A DNA stretch of 64,000 nucleotides, from contig JAMCQY010000225.1 of the NCBI GenBank assembly GCA_023381945.1, positions 21,210 to 85,209 of the forward strand, written 5' to 3'. Source of the DNA: Deltaproteobacteria bacterium (GTDB lineage: Bacteria; Desulfobacterota; Desulfobaccia; Desulfobaccales; 0-14-0-80-60-11). Position 1 is the first letter of the stretch, and every line of letters begins with the position of its first letter. The notes under the pieces were generated by a model that worked only from the letters and a program-made list of their open reading frames with translations, was not told where the DNA came from and searched no databases. The translations under genes were made by a program, and so were the position numbers. Below are positions 50,851-59,640 of the stretch, one piece after another.

Positions 50851-50882
50851 CCACGCGTGCCTTTGCATAAACCACGCGTGCA
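50851..50882 (+). repeat. Direct repeat AACCACGCGTGC
   Basis: Two copies of AACCACGCGTGC, starting at 50851 and 50871, are separated by CTTTGCAT. Each contains the palindrome ACGCGT. Possible protein-binding site; no gene linkage is clear. Confidence 0.45.
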
Positions 50883-51004
50883 TTTAGCGAGGTTTTTGTT
50901 CATTCGTAACTCCTCGCCCTCTGCCGCCCGTGGGGTCAAAAGGCCCCTTTTGACTAGCTTTGCAGTAGACACAGCGTTTTGAAACATCCGTATTTTGGGG
51001 GAAT

Positions 51005-51061
51005 ATGGATATTGTCCATATTGATTTATGGATATTGTCCATATTTATGGCGATAGTCCAT
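51005..51061. repeat. Three tandem palindromes ATGGATATTGTCCAT
   Basis: Copies lie at 51005-51019 and 51028-51042 (identical) and 51047-51061 (ATGGCGATAGTCCAT). Each is an interrupted palindrome (ATGGA...TCCAT). The spacing of 23 and 19 bases puts them on nearly the same helix face, as for a multi-site operator. The third copy overlaps the end of the broken gene at 51045. Confidence 0.65.
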
Positions 51062-51485
51062 ACCAAGTCCCCCTGAGCTTGCCGAACCTGTTGAATTTTC
51101 CAGCTTTCAACATTTTCTCCAAAAGGTATCTGGCCTGGATGGGCGTAAGTTTGCACAGTTCTGCAACCTATCGTCGGATGATGCGCCCGTGCGTTTCCAC
51201 ATATTGCAGGATCATCTGCTCTTGTTGGAATGGCTCAAAGCCGGTGCGGACATAGGCCGACTTTTCCCCCAAATGGCGATAGGTGGCCTCCGAAAGAGTT
51301 AGGCCCCTACCCTTTCCTTGCCCCTGGGCTTCCAAGTTCTCCCCTTCTACCAAGTGCTCCAGGACGGCCCAGCCCTCGGTATCCGGCTTGATTAATCCAG
51401 AAGGCTGAGCCGGCGGTAAGCCTCCATTCCCGAAAGATATGATTGGGAACCAATATATGATCGAGACCCAACGAGCGCATTTCAA
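51045..51485 (-). pseudogene. Remnant of an AlbA_2/HTH-type DNA-binding protein
   Basis: 147 codons including one internal TAG at 51168-51170. Before it: LTLSEATYRHLGEKSAYVRTGFEPFQQEQMILQYVETHGRIIRR. After it the same frame continues VAELCKLTPIQARYLLEKMLKAGKFNRFGKLRGTWYGLSP. Joined through the stop (probably GAG to TAG) this is a winged-helix C-terminal domain of the kind found at the end of AlbA_2-domain ATP-binding regulators. The N-terminal enzymatic part of such proteins (about 300 residues) is missing, and the 5' end is unrelated in composition. The gene is therefore both truncated and interrupted. It overlaps the end of the SWIM gene by four bases. Confidence 0.6.
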
Positions 51486-52492
51486 AGTTCATTTCGTTGT
51501 TTGGTGTGGTTTTTCCTTCGGGTGCGCCGTTTGGGTCGGGATTTCCCTTTGAGGGTTTTGGTGACTTTTACGGATGACTTAACCGGTTTCTGCAATTTGG
51601 CCAGGGGGATGTCCTCCTCAGCCTGCGGTTTGGCGATTCCCAGATAGATGTCCATCCCTGACAGGGCCGCCTTAAGATAGAAAGGCTCCAACGCTTCCAG
51701 AAAGGGGGCTCGGCCCCGCCAAAAAGGGAAGTTGCCCAGCCTCTTGGGCAAGGCGGCGGCAACTTCAGGGAGACGGACCTCGCCGAACAGGTCGCCGGGC
51801 AATTCTTCTTCGCCCCAAAAAGACGTGGGATCAAAAGGTGACTCTTCATGGACTGATTCCGAGACCCCATTCCGGTCTGGCCTCGAAATAACGGCCGGAG
51901 CGTCAGGCGCATACCCCAGTACTTCGAACAGTTCTTCCCGAGTGAGCCCCCGCAATTTAAAGAGCAGAAAGGGATCGCGGTCAAATTCCTCTGCCAGGAG
52001 ATAAAAGACTGCGGCCGTATGCTTGCACGGGTTGGACCAATCGGGACAGGAGCAATCGGTCTCCAGGTCGCGCAGCTTATGGGGGAAGAGGGACAGTCCG
52101 GCGCTGGTAAAAACCTCTTCGATATCTTCCGGCATCTCGCCGGCCAACAGCCTGGCCAGAGAAACGAAGCGGTCCGCCAGGGCCTTGGAAACCTGGCGCC
52201 ACTGCGTCCGCGACAGAGGCCGGAAAGAGACCTTCACCTGATAGGGCCGGGAACGGGAGCCCTGTACCGCGGCCTGGATCGCGCCTTTCTCAATGGCGAT
52301 GTCCATGACCTGCCCCTTGCGGGCATAGGTGCGGCCCCGGCTCAGGCGTTTTCCGATATCAAAGCTTTCCAGCACCTTGACCCAGCGTTTTCCCCACCAA
52401 CTGGCGGCGAAATCGCCGCGCCGGGAGTGGGCCTTGATGCCTCCTTTCACTTCCCGCGCCGGTTTCGGGGTATAGTAACGCCACCAACCCAT
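51482..52492 (-). CDS. SWIM zinc-finger protein
   Basis: 336-aa protein with a SWIM zinc finger, CSCPDWSNPCKH (CxCx(n)CxH), about residues 147-158. The N-terminal half has SWWGKRWVKVLESFDIGKRLSRGRTYARKGQVMDIAIEKGAIQAAVQGS, typical of SWIM proteins encoded with SNF2 helicases. The C-terminal 60 residues are highly basic (KVTKTLKGKSRPKRRTRRKNHTKQRN), suggesting nucleic-acid binding. It begins one base after the stop of the helicase gene, so the two form an operon. This pair is common across bacteria, with an unknown but probably DNA-related role. Confidence 0.85.
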   Translation of the reverse strand: MGWWRYYTPKPAREVKGGIKAHSRRGDFAASWWGKRWVKVLESFDIGKRLSRGRTYARKGQVMDIAIEKGAIQAAVQGSRSRPYQVKVSFRPLSRTQWRQVSKALADRFVSLARLLAGEMPEDIEEVFTSAGLSLFPHKLRDLETDCSCPDWSNPCKHTAAVFYLLAEEFDRDPFLLFKLRGLTREELFEVLGYAPDAPAVISRPDRNGVSESVHEESPFDPTSFWGEEELPGDLFGEVRLPEVAAALPKRLGNFPFWRGRAPFLEALEPFYLKAALSGMDIYLGIAKPQAEEDIPLAKLQKPVKSSVKVTKTLKGKSRPKRRTRRKNHTKQRNEL

Positions 52493-52493
52493 C

Positions 52494-52856
52494 TCAAACT
52501 CCCAGGGCTTCCCGGCGCAGGGTCATCAGGTCTTTTAATTCCGCGGTGGACAATTCTGTCAGCCAGCCTTCCCCGGCGCCCACCACCTGTTCGGCCACTT
52601 CCTTTTTGCGCTCGATCATCTCGTCGATCCTCTCCTCCAGGGTGCCCACGCAGAGGAATTTGTGCACCAGGACGTCTCTGGTCTGGCCGATGCGGTAGGC
52701 CCGGTCGGTGGCCTGATTTTCCACCGCGGGATTCCACCAGCGGTCGAAATGGAAGACATGGTTGGCGCCAGTGAGGTTCAAACCGGTCCCGCCGGCCTTG
52801 AGGGACAGGATGAACAGGGGCAGGCGGCTGCCCTCGGCCTGAAACCGTTCCACCAT
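52494..52856 (-). CDS. HelZ-like SNF2 helicase, C-terminal fragment after frameshift
   Basis: 120-residue frame holding the last helicase motifs: [71 protein letters not shown]. It continues the upstream protein once a single base is restored near 52900. Read that way, the bridging segment is [22 protein letters not shown], which fits the family. No ribosome site precedes its first ATG, so it should not be an independent gene. The stop is one base from the SWIM gene start. Confidence 0.75.
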   Translation of the reverse strand: MVERFQAEGSRLPLFILSLKAGGTGLNLTGANHVFHFDRWWNPAVENQATDRAYRIGQTRDVLVHKFLCVGTLEERIDEMIERKKEVAEQVVGAGEGWLTELSTAELKDLMTLRREALGV

Positions 52857-55621
52857 GCTATCCCGTTGCTTCTTGGAGGTCCCGCCATGCAGGAAGAGGA
52901 CTTCCCGGCCAAAGTTTCCTGCAGATGGCGTTGGAGAATCTTGCCCATTTCGGTAAATTGAGTGAAGATCAAGGCCCGGTCCTGGACCTGGAGGAGTTCT
53001 TCCACCATTTCCGTCAGCCGGGCCAGCTTGCCCGAGCGTCCCGGGACGGGGGAATTGTCCCCCAGGAATTGGGCGGGATGGTTGCAGACCTGCTTGAGCT
53101 TGGAGAGAACACCCAAGATGACCCCCTTGCGCTGAATGCCTTCGGTCTCTTCCAGGCTCCGCGCCGCCTCCTCCACCACCGCGGCATAGAGCGACGCCTG
53201 CTCTTTAGTTAAATTACAAAAGACCTTCATTTCGTTCTTTTCCGGCAGATCGGCGATGACCTTGGGGTCGGTCTTGAGCCGGCGCAGGATAAACGGACCG
53301 GTCAAGTGCTGTAAGCGTTGGGCGGCTTCAGGGTCCCGGTTGGCCTGGATGGGGATGAAAAAGGAACGCTTGAACGCAGTTAGGGAGCCCAGGAAGCCGG
53401 GGTTGAGAAACTCCATGATGGACCATAGGTCGCCCACGTTGTTTTCCACCGGCGTGCCGGTGAGCACCAGGCGGTAGCCCGCCGGCACGGCCCGGGCCGC
53501 TCGGGCCTGCTTGGTTTCAGGGTTTTTGATGTTTTGGGCTTCGTCCAGGATCACCCCGGACCAGGGAATCTCCTTGAGCACCTCGAAATCCCGGTGCAAC
53601 AGGGCATAACTGGAAATGACCAAGGCGTATTTTTTCACCTGTTTGGCCAAAGCCTTGCCCCTGGAGCGGCTGACGCCGTGGTGCACCAACACCGGCAAAT
53701 CCGGAGTAAAACGGGCTGCTTCCTTTTGCCAGTTGCCCACCACGGAGGTGGGGCAGACCAGCAGGACCGGCTCCGGGTGGTCGGTTTGCCGTTCTCGGGC
53801 GATCAGAGCCAGGGTCTGCACGGTCTTGCCCAGCCCCATGTCGTCTGCTAGGCAGGCCCCCAGGCCCCACTGCTTCAAAAAGCCGAGCCAGGAATAGCCT
53901 CGCACTTGGTAGGGCCGCAAGACGCCATGGAAGTTGTCGGGGACCGGCAGTTCGGCAAACGCGGCCTGACCTTGCAATTGCGCTAGCATCTCGCCGACCC
54001 ATCCCTCGGCCGCGAGCCCGGCAAAGGGGAGAATGGCCGGGGTTTCCACTCCGCCCAGGGCCATCCGCAGGGCTTCCCGGGCAGTGATGCCGACTTCCGC
54101 CTTTTTTCGCCAGAAATCCAGGGCCGCCTGGATCTCATCGGCATTCAACTGCACCCATTGGCCCCGCACCTTGACCAGGGGAGATTTCCGCTGCGCCAGT
54201 TCCTGGAGTTCGGCCAGGGAAAGCTCTTCGTCGCCCAGGGCCAACTGCCAGTCGAAGCGCACGATCTGGTCCAGGTTGATCCCGGAGCCGCCGGCCATCT
54301 GGGGGGACTTTACCTGGGCCCGGGCCGACAGGCGCATTTTGGCGCCCCTGCCGCTCCACCAGGCGGGGAGCATCACCCCGAAGCCGGCCTGCTCCAGCAA
54401 TAAAGCCTTTTCGGTGAGAAAGTTAAAAGCACCCGGGGTGTCCAGCAGGTGGCCATCCGGCAGGGCGATTTGGAGGCCGACCGCAAGGTCAGGGCAGAGG
54501 CGGGCACATTGGCCCAGGGACACCAGCAGGTACTCCTTGGCGTGAAATTCGCCGGGGCGGAGCAGGGTCGCAGTGCGCTTGGGGGGATTCCAGGCCTCTC
54601 TGACGGGAATGAGGAGGCTGGGGTCATCTGCGGCCTGGAGCAGATAGCGAACAAACCATTGTTCCTGCCCGCTAGAGGCAAGGCCGCTCTCCTCCGGCTC
54701 CTCCAGGCGAAAGCAGAGGCGGAACGGCATGGCCGCCGTGATGGAGATGGGGCGCCGCCACTTTTGAATTTGTTCATGCAATTGGGCCAGCTCACCGGGG
54801 TCGCCCTCCATCAAGCCATCCGGCGCTTGCAGGGCGTGCAGCCATTGGTCATGGAGGCTGTCAAACCCGGTAGACTTCCTGGCGGGGCGGCCGCGCCGGA
54901 CCGGGGCCGTGTCCGCGGCTGCGGGACCAGTGGACCGGACCATCTGGTCCATCATCCGTCCCAGGAAGCCGTCCAGCACACTGGCGGCGGGGTACACCGA
55001 GGGAGAGGCGGTGTCGAGGGTCAGGGCCCGACAAACCCGGGGCATGAGCGCGGCCAGCCGCGCCGCCGCTCGGCTGTCGGGTCCGGTCAACACCGGTTCC
55101 CAGCGGGCCCGGCAATATCCCTGGATTTCCTGGAGGCCGGGAAGAAACCGCTGCCTGGCCGCCAGCGACCCGGCAAAACGCAGGGCCTGGGCCCAAAAGG
55201 CCAGGTCTTTGCCGATGATGACGCCGGGCGCCAGGAGCTCATTGCCCACGCAGGCGCAGAGCAGTTCGATTTCTCCATCCGGGGGCATGGTTAATGCAGT
55301 CACCTGCCACGGGAATAAGTCAACTGCATCCTGAGAGGCTGAAGACTCCACAATCAGCGGACTGGAGGCCAGGGGACGATTCTTGCAGGTGGGAAGCCAG
55401 GCAACCGCGGCCTGGCTGGCAAGCTCCTTCAGCAAATGGCCTAAGCCCGCTTCCTCTAAGGCCTCGGATAATTTTTCCTTGCCGGCTTCGTAAGGGAGAG
55501 GCGATGGTTTGGCGGCCTTTAACTTCCCTTTCTCTCGGTGGAGGTGGAGGTCCGTGGGGGCAGGGATTTCTCCCCAGACAAAGAGGCGGTCCTCATAAAA
55601 CGCGGCGTGCAGGATAAGCAT
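52778..55621 (-). CDS. HelZ-like SNF2 helicase, main part (frameshifted)
   Basis: About 907 genuine residues of an SNF2 helicase with an N-terminal SNF2_assoc (DUF3670) region, e.g. [29 protein letters not shown] and [23 protein letters not shown]. Core motifs: [55 protein letters not shown] [54 protein letters not shown] and [18 protein letters not shown]. After LQETLAGK the frame is lost (missing base near 52900) and the final 36 residues are spurious. Intact, the protein would have about 1041 residues. It works with the adjacent SWIM protein in an unknown DNA transaction. Confidence 0.85.
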   Translation of the reverse strand: MLILHAAFYEDRLFVWGEIPAPTDLHLHREKGKLKAAKPSPLPYEAGKEKLSEALEEAGLGHLLKELASQAAVAWLPTCKNRPLASSPLIVESSASQDAVDLFPWQVTALTMPPDGEIELLCACVGNELLAPGVIIGKDLAFWAQALRFAGSLAARQRFLPGLQEIQGYCRARWEPVLTGPDSRAAARLAALMPRVCRALTLDTASPSVYPAASVLDGFLGRMMDQMVRSTGPAAADTAPVRRGRPARKSTGFDSLHDQWLHALQAPDGLMEGDPGELAQLHEQIQKWRRPISITAAMPFRLCFRLEEPEESGLASSGQEQWFVRYLLQAADDPSLLIPVREAWNPPKRTATLLRPGEFHAKEYLLVSLGQCARLCPDLAVGLQIALPDGHLLDTPGAFNFLTEKALLLEQAGFGVMLPAWWSGRGAKMRLSARAQVKSPQMAGGSGINLDQIVRFDWQLALGDEELSLAELQELAQRKSPLVKVRGQWVQLNADEIQAALDFWRKKAEVGITAREALRMALGGVETPAILPFAGLAAEGWVGEMLAQLQGQAAFAELPVPDNFHGVLRPYQVRGYSWLGFLKQWGLGACLADDMGLGKTVQTLALIARERQTDHPEPVLLVCPTSVVGNWQKEAARFTPDLPVLVHHGVSRSRGKALAKQVKKYALVISSYALLHRDFEVLKEIPWSGVILDEAQNIKNPETKQARAARAVPAGYRLVLTGTPVENNVGDLWSIMEFLNPGFLGSLTAFKRSFFIPIQANRDPEAAQRLQHLTGPFILRRLKTDPKVIADLPEKNEMKVFCNLTKEQASLYAAVVEEAARSLEETEGIQRKGVILGVLSKLKQVCNHPAQFLGDNSPVPGRSGKLARLTEMVEELLQVQDRALIFTQFTEMGKILQRHLQETLAGKSSSCMAGPPRSNGIAWWNGFRPRAAACPCSSCPSRPAGPV

Positions 55622-55762
55622 TGGCAGACTAAGGTGTTTTCAGGAAAATCATACCGGGAAAGGCTGGGAAAAACAATGAGAGCTTCCAAAACGCAGGCAG
55701 AAGTTGTTCACTCCCGGCAAAGTGCTGCGGGAAGGCAAGTTCCTCTATGCAGTTCAGGGGCT

Positions 55763-56116
55763 TTATTTTTTCAATTCCCCTTCTTGTTCCAACATCTCCT
55801 CGATCTTCTGATGGAGATCTGGAATCTTATTTTGAACGACATCCCAAACAATATCGTAGTCAACTCCGAAATAGTCATGGATGAGGCGATCCCTCATCCC
55901 AGCTATTGAGCGCCAATTTACCTCAGGGTATCTTTGCTTTAATTCATTGGGTATTTTCTTCGAGGCCTCACCGATAATCTCGATACTTCTTACAAAGGCC
56001 CGCTTCAAAGTCTCGCTACCCATGAACCGATCTTTGCTCAACCCGTGGCTGTCAGCGATCAGGTACCCGGTTTCATCGAGGATATGGCGCAGATATTCAA
56101 GCGGCGAGAGCGGCAT
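55763..56116 (-). CDS. hepT: HepT-like HEPN ribonuclease toxin
   Basis: 117-aa HEPN protein. The catalytic Rx4-6H motif is in [22 protein letters not shown], where RDRLIH is followed by the DY characteristic of HepT. A helical N-terminal [18 protein letters not shown] and [29 protein letters not shown] match the family. HepT cleaves RNA, or in some systems is held silent by polyadenylylation of the Tyr in this motif by MntA. It is encoded downstream of the nucleotidyltransferase with a 20-base overlap, the standard MntA-HepT layout. Confidence 0.88.
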   Translation of the reverse strand: MPLSPLEYLRHILDETGYLIADSHGLSKDRFMGSETLKRAFVRSIEIIGEASKKIPNELKQRYPEVNWRSIAGMRDRLIHDYFGVDYDIVWDVVQNKIPDLHQKIEEMLEQEGELKK

Positions 56117-56414
56117 ATTCCACCTCTTTCAAAATATGCGGTCCGATATAAGGACTGAGGGATTCCACTGTCACTAATTCAATTCTATGCTGGAAAATCT
56201 CCTCTAGAAGAAAAGACAGGTCCATAAAAGCGTCAAAGGTTTTTTGTCCCGCCTCGAATTCCACCAGCAGATCAATATCGCTGTCAGGATGTTGTTCTCC
56301 TCGCACGAATGAGCCGAACAACCCAATCCTGCTTACCCCGAGGGCCTTGAGGCGATCCCGGTTCTGATGCAGAATCTTCAGGACGTCCTGTTTCGTTTTT
56401 ATGGCAGTGTCCAT
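56097..56414 (-). CDS. mntA: MntA-like nucleotidyltransferase antitoxin
   Basis: 105-aa minimal nucleotidyltransferase. The start is the ATG at 56414 after GGGGAGCGCCTG; a 33-residue upstream extension lacks family similarity. The motif [24 protein letters not shown] has GSFxRG and DxD with the third acidic position ELVTVES, so the active site is complete. MntA enzymes transfer AMP to the partner HepT toxin to inactivate it. The gene overlaps hepT by 20 bases. Such pairs occur on chromosomes and plasmids as stabilisation or antiphage modules. Confidence 0.88.
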   Translation of the reverse strand: MDTAIKTKQDVLKILHQNRDRLKALGVSRIGLFGSFVRGEQHPDSDIDLLVEFEAGQKTFDAFMDLSFLLEEIFQHRIELVTVESLSPYIGPHILKEVEYAALAA

Positions 56415-56852
56415 CAGGCGCTCCCCATTCGAGCCTTCTTGTGCGATTATGATAACACAATTTCTTGAAAAAATTTCCCCCTTTGCGAAGAACGATTGAC
56501 TCATGTCAGCCATTAATATCCCTTCATGTTATTAATAAAAGCCTGCGGGAGTAGCGCCACCGAAGAGAAGAAATGGCCTTAACGCCGGTTGCTTACAAAT
56601 TCCGCCAGGTAGCGGCGTTGCCAGAATCTGCGAGAATGATCGACTGGACCGAGCCCTGCCGGTGGAGGATGGCCAAGTACGGGAGAGGTGGGCCCGCTGC
56701 TTAGAGCTTATCAAAGGCAAAAAGCTCAAGATTTAGGTAATTCATGCAATTATGCATTTAAAATGCATTTTTTGCAGAATAGATTGGATGGCTTAAAAAG
56801 ATGGCCACTTGCCCTTCAAATCAGGTGTACCGTCTGAGGAAGGCGGTGGGTG

Positions 56853-56870
56853 GGTTCGATTCCCATGCAC
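56853..56870 (+). other. tRNA T-arm-like fragment, possible attachment scar
   Basis: GGTTCGATTCCCATGCAC, identical to the minus-strand sequence at 50701-50718. With the preceding GTG it makes a T-arm (GTGGG, loop TTCGATT, CCCAT). The rest of the tRNA cannot be folded. Confidence 0.45.
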
Positions 56871-57055
56871 ATTAATGGCGTTGGTAAGGTTGTGAGTAGG
56901 TTCGATCAGGTCACCAAGAATCTCAAGTTTGAGACTTTGTGGGCTTTATTAGTTGGTACCTTGAAAGGGCCTGGAATGTCTTGAAAATGGCCTCTAATGG
57001 CTCTGGGTTAGTCGCCATACGAGGGAAAAAGCCAATAAAATCAAGGGGCATAGAC

Positions 57056-57075
57056 AAATCCCCGCTTCGGCACCA
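57056..57075 (+). other. tRNA 3'-end-like fragment, possible attachment site
   Basis: AAATCCCCGCTTCGGCACCA has the form of the last 20 bases of a tRNA including CCA. It lies just before a terminator. This is a typical core left when an island integrates into the 3' end of a tRNA gene. Confidence 0.5.
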
Positions 57076-57087
57076 GTTGATTAAATG

Positions 57088-57120
57088 AGGCGTAATCCCA
57101 AGGGGTTACGCCTTTTTTTT
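57088..57120 (+). terminator. Rho-independent terminator
   Basis: AGGCGTAA/TTACGCCT (8-bp stem) followed by eight T. It sits downstream of the tRNA-like fragment and may be the old tRNA terminator. Confidence 0.75.
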
Positions 57121-57413
57121 GACTGTTTACCCGGTTCGGGCACGGCTCGGGCACGGTTAAAAACGCTCCCAAAACCAGAAACCCGCACCAATGCACCCGT
57201 GCCACCCGCGCCCTTGCGGCACGGGTCATCATTCCTCTCCACCGACCACCACCCCGTCTCATGGGCCTGAAAACTGTCCCATAGACAACCGTTTGCATGC
57301 CATGGTAAAATTTGATATTTCGCAGCGCAGGGTCGAATCCAGGCTATGATGATCGGCAGGCGGCGCGGTCCCCTTAATTCGCCGGCCGGTTGGAAAGGAA
57401 CATATTAGACTCT

Positions 57414-57923
57414 ATGAATTTTAAGGTCTTAAATTTTTTCAAGAAGAGGAAGCGGCCGCATGAGGAGACTTCCCAGATCCAGATCATGGAGGAAATCAAG
57501 GATCTGAGAAAGCACATGCGTAAACAGAATATTTTATTGGGATCAATTAAAGACGATATAATCAAGGCGATCGTGGCCGACCGGCAACCTGGGATAGAGC
57601 CCTACTGCGAGGTCGCCGACGCCTTGTTTTATTATGGCGCCGCCTTGCGAGCCAGCGGGCCGGTGAGCCCGGAACAGCTGGAATCCCTGGAAATAATCTG
57701 GGATAAACTGGAAAAATTAATGTCACTGGTGGGCTTGCAGGTCATGCGCCGGGCCGGTGGGGATTTCGACGCCAAGATTTATGAAGCCATTGAAAATCGG
57801 GCCGCAGGCGCCGCTGAATTGGCTGTTTTACAAATCCTGCAGCCTGGTTACATTTTAAACGGCTTGATTTTGAAGCCCGCCAGGGTAGTGGTTGACAGGA
57901 AAAATCAAAATTTTGAAGGTTAA
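57414..57923 (+). CDS. GrpE-like nucleotide exchange factor
   Basis: 169-aa GrpE-related protein. An N-terminal basic and coiled-coil segment (FFKKRKRPHEETSQIQIMEEIKDLRKHMRKQNILL) leads into a helical dimerisation part. The C-terminal beta domain follows: GGDFDAKIYEAIENRAAGAAELAVLQILQPGYILNGLILKPARVVV, with the GrpE pattern 'FDPxxHEAV...VLQxGYxLxGRVLRPAxVxV'. It should release ADP from the Hsp70 encoded immediately downstream. The ATG at 57414 is used; the site (GGAAAGGAAC) is rather far upstream, and a TTG at 57390 is an alternative. It is shorter and more diverged than housekeeping GrpE, so a specialised partner is likely. Confidence 0.72.
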   Translation: MNFKVLNFFKKRKRPHEETSQIQIMEEIKDLRKHMRKQNILLGSIKDDIIKAIVADRQPGIEPYCEVADALFYYGAALRASGPVSPEQLESLEIIWDKLEKLMSLVGLQVMRRAGGDFDAKIYEAIENRAAGAAELAVLQILQPGYILNGLILKPARVVVDRKNQNFEG

Positions 57924-57924
57924 G

Positions 57925-59640
57925 ATGCGAAAAATTATCTGCGGCATTGATTTGGGAACCACTAATTCCAGTATTGCTTACCTCAAAGACAGCCAGGCGG
58001 AAGCTATCCCCATTGAAGAGGGCCAGGCCCTGGTGCCTTCCATAGTCAGTCTGGACGAGGCTGCCAATACCACCATCGTCGGCCGGCCCGCCCGCAATCG
58101 GCTGGCAGCCTTCCCGGACCTTACCATCCGCTCGATCAAACGGCAGATGGGCCAAAATACCCCGGTTCATTTGGGGGCCCAAACATTCTCGCCGGAGGAA
58201 ATCTCCTCCTTTATTCTCAGCCACCTGGCGTTTCAGGCATCTCAGGTCATCGGACACAAGATCAAAGAGGTGGTCATCACGGTCCCGGCCTACTTTAACG
58301 ATGCCCAGCGGCGGGCCACCATTCAGGCCGGAGAGTTGGCCGGCCTGGAAGTCAGCCGGATTGTCAACGAACCGACAGCCGCCGCCCTGGTATATGATTA
58401 TGTCTCTTTCCTGCAGGAAACCTCCGCTCCCTATATTATGGTTTACGATCTGGGAGGCGGGACTTTCGATGTCTCCATTTTGGAAGTCAAAGGAGAGATC
58501 AAGGAAGTTCTGGCTTCCTGTGGCGACACCGCCCTGGGCGGCGATGATTTTGATGAGCGCCTGGTGGATTTTTTCCGGGAACGGTTGAGCAATCAGGTTC
58601 GGGGAGAACTGTTGCTGGATACTGGCGCCAGGATCAGACTGCGGGATATTGCCGAAAAGACCAAGATCGCTTTATCTAATCAGCCGGTTTATCAGGTTTC
58701 CGAGGCAGCGATCCTTTCGGTGGCCGGCAGGCCCCTTAATCTACACCTGGAGGTCCAGCGGCGCGAATTTGAGGAACTGGTTGTCGATCTGGTGGAGAGA
58801 ACTGCCGAGAAAGTCAAAGACGCCTTGCAGGAAGCCCGGCTCCGGCCCCAGGATATCGGCAAGATCCTCCTGGTGGGGGGAGCCACCCGGATGCCGGTGG
58901 TGCAGGATATGTTAAAAGAGATGTTTGACCGGCCCCTCTACCATTCCGTTGATCCGGATCTTTGTGTGGCCTTGGGCGCCGCTGCCCAGGGAGGATTGAT
59001 CAGCGGCGAGCCCCTCGGCCACATCCTGTTGGACGTTACCGCCCATTCCCTGGGGATTCGGACGATAGATAAAATTGACCCCGAAACCGGCGAAGCCGAC
59101 TATTTTTCCGTGATCATCCGGCGGAATACCAGGATTCCCACGCGTCAGGCCGAGATGTATTTTACCCTGAGAGAGAATCAATCCGCCGTAAATATTGAGG
59201 TCTTCCAGGGAGAAGCGGCCTCTTGCCAGGAAAACACGCCGGTGGGCAGTTTTGACTTTCGCCTCAAACCGGCTCCGGCCCATTCTCAGATCCTCATCGA
59301 ATTTGCCTATGATAAAGAAGGCCTCATCCATATTGCCGCGGACCAAAAAGGCTATCAAAATAAGAAAGAAGTAACCCTGGATATCCGCCGGAAAGAGATT
59401 ATCGACCCGGAAATCAGCGCTCCGGCTGGCCAGGTGGTGAATTATATAATTGAGAAAGCGAGGAATTTACTGGCGGAGGCGCGTTTGCCCGGGGAACTGA
59501 AAAACAACCTCAACCGGCTGATTGAGGCTTATGAACAGGCCCTGGTGGCCGAACAGAAAGACCAGGATATCGATGCCCTGGAAGACGAACTGTTGTCCGG
59601 CATCGAGGAAGCCGAAGAAAGGCTGTCAGGGCTTGGCTAA
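57925..59640 (+). CDS. Hsp70/DnaK-family chaperone
   Basis: 571-aa Hsp70. The start is the ATG at 57925, one base after the GrpE-like stop, with TTTTGAAGG as ribosome site. ATPase landmarks: [72 protein letters not shown] and [15 protein letters not shown]. The substrate-binding domain is present ([25 protein letters not shown]). The C-terminal lid is shortened and there is no EEVD-like tail; the total length is about 65 residues below DnaK. With the GrpE-like and J-like genes in one operon it forms a second, specialised Hsp70 system. The last 8 bases overlap the next gene if the TTG start there is right. Confidence 0.9.
   Translation: MRKIICGIDLGTTNSSIAYLKDSQAEAIPIEEGQALVPSIVSLDEAANTTIVGRPARNRLAAFPDLTIRSIKRQMGQNTPVHLGAQTFSPEEISSFILSHLAFQASQVIGHKIKEVVITVPAYFNDAQRRATIQAGELAGLEVSRIVNEPTAAALVYDYVSFLQETSAPYIMVYDLGGGTFDVSILEVKGEIKEVLASCGDTALGGDDFDERLVDFFRERLSNQVRGELLLDTGARIRLRDIAEKTKIALSNQPVYQVSEAAILSVAGRPLNLHLEVQRREFEELVVDLVERTAEKVKDALQEARLRPQDIGKILLVGGATRMPVVQDMLKEMFDRPLYHSVDPDLCVALGAAAQGGLISGEPLGHILLDVTAHSLGIRTIDKIDPETGEADYFSVIIRRNTRIPTRQAEMYFTLRENQSAVNIEVFQGEAASCQENTPVGSFDFRLKPAPAHSQILIEFAYDKEGLIHIAADQKGYQNKKEVTLDIRRKEIIDPEISAPAGQVVNYIIEKARNLLAEARLPGELKNNLNRLIEAYEQALVAEQKDQDIDALEDELLSGIEEAEERLSGLG

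Larger units (their letters stand above)
50072..51044. other. About 970 bases without an intact gene; recombination scar
   Basis: No frame of believable composition has a ribosome site. The minus frame at 50152-50391 (AAMIARLQDWRVGAEMLWDG) looks coding-like but is unassigned. Contents worth noting: a tandem AATCTGGTGCC repeat at 50619-50641, an 18-base tRNA-T-arm-like sequence at 50701-50718 (read on the minus strand), the second copy of the 20-base repeat, and a direct repeat AACCACGCGTGC (50851-50862 and 50871-50882). Together they suggest one or more past integration events. Confidence 0.45.
56415..57413. other. About 1 kb without a gene; tRNA-like scars and a terminator
   Basis: No supported coding frame. 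It contains a tRNA-T-arm-like fragment (56853-56870), a second tRNA-3'-end-like sequence (57056-57075), a good terminator (57088-57120) and an inverted repeat ACCCGTGCC/GGCACGGGT (57195-57226). The pattern is that of an integration locus whose integrase and tRNA genes are lost or lie elsewhere. Confidence 0.5.

Noticed and set aside
56829..56875. Complete tRNA gene
   Set aside because: Only a T-arm-like part can be folded; D-arm, anticodon arm and acceptor 5' strand are absent.
57041..57298. 85-codon minus-strand frame near the terminator
   Set aside because: It crosses a terminator and tRNA-like fragment and has an unnatural Arg/Gly-rich start. Not credible as a gene.
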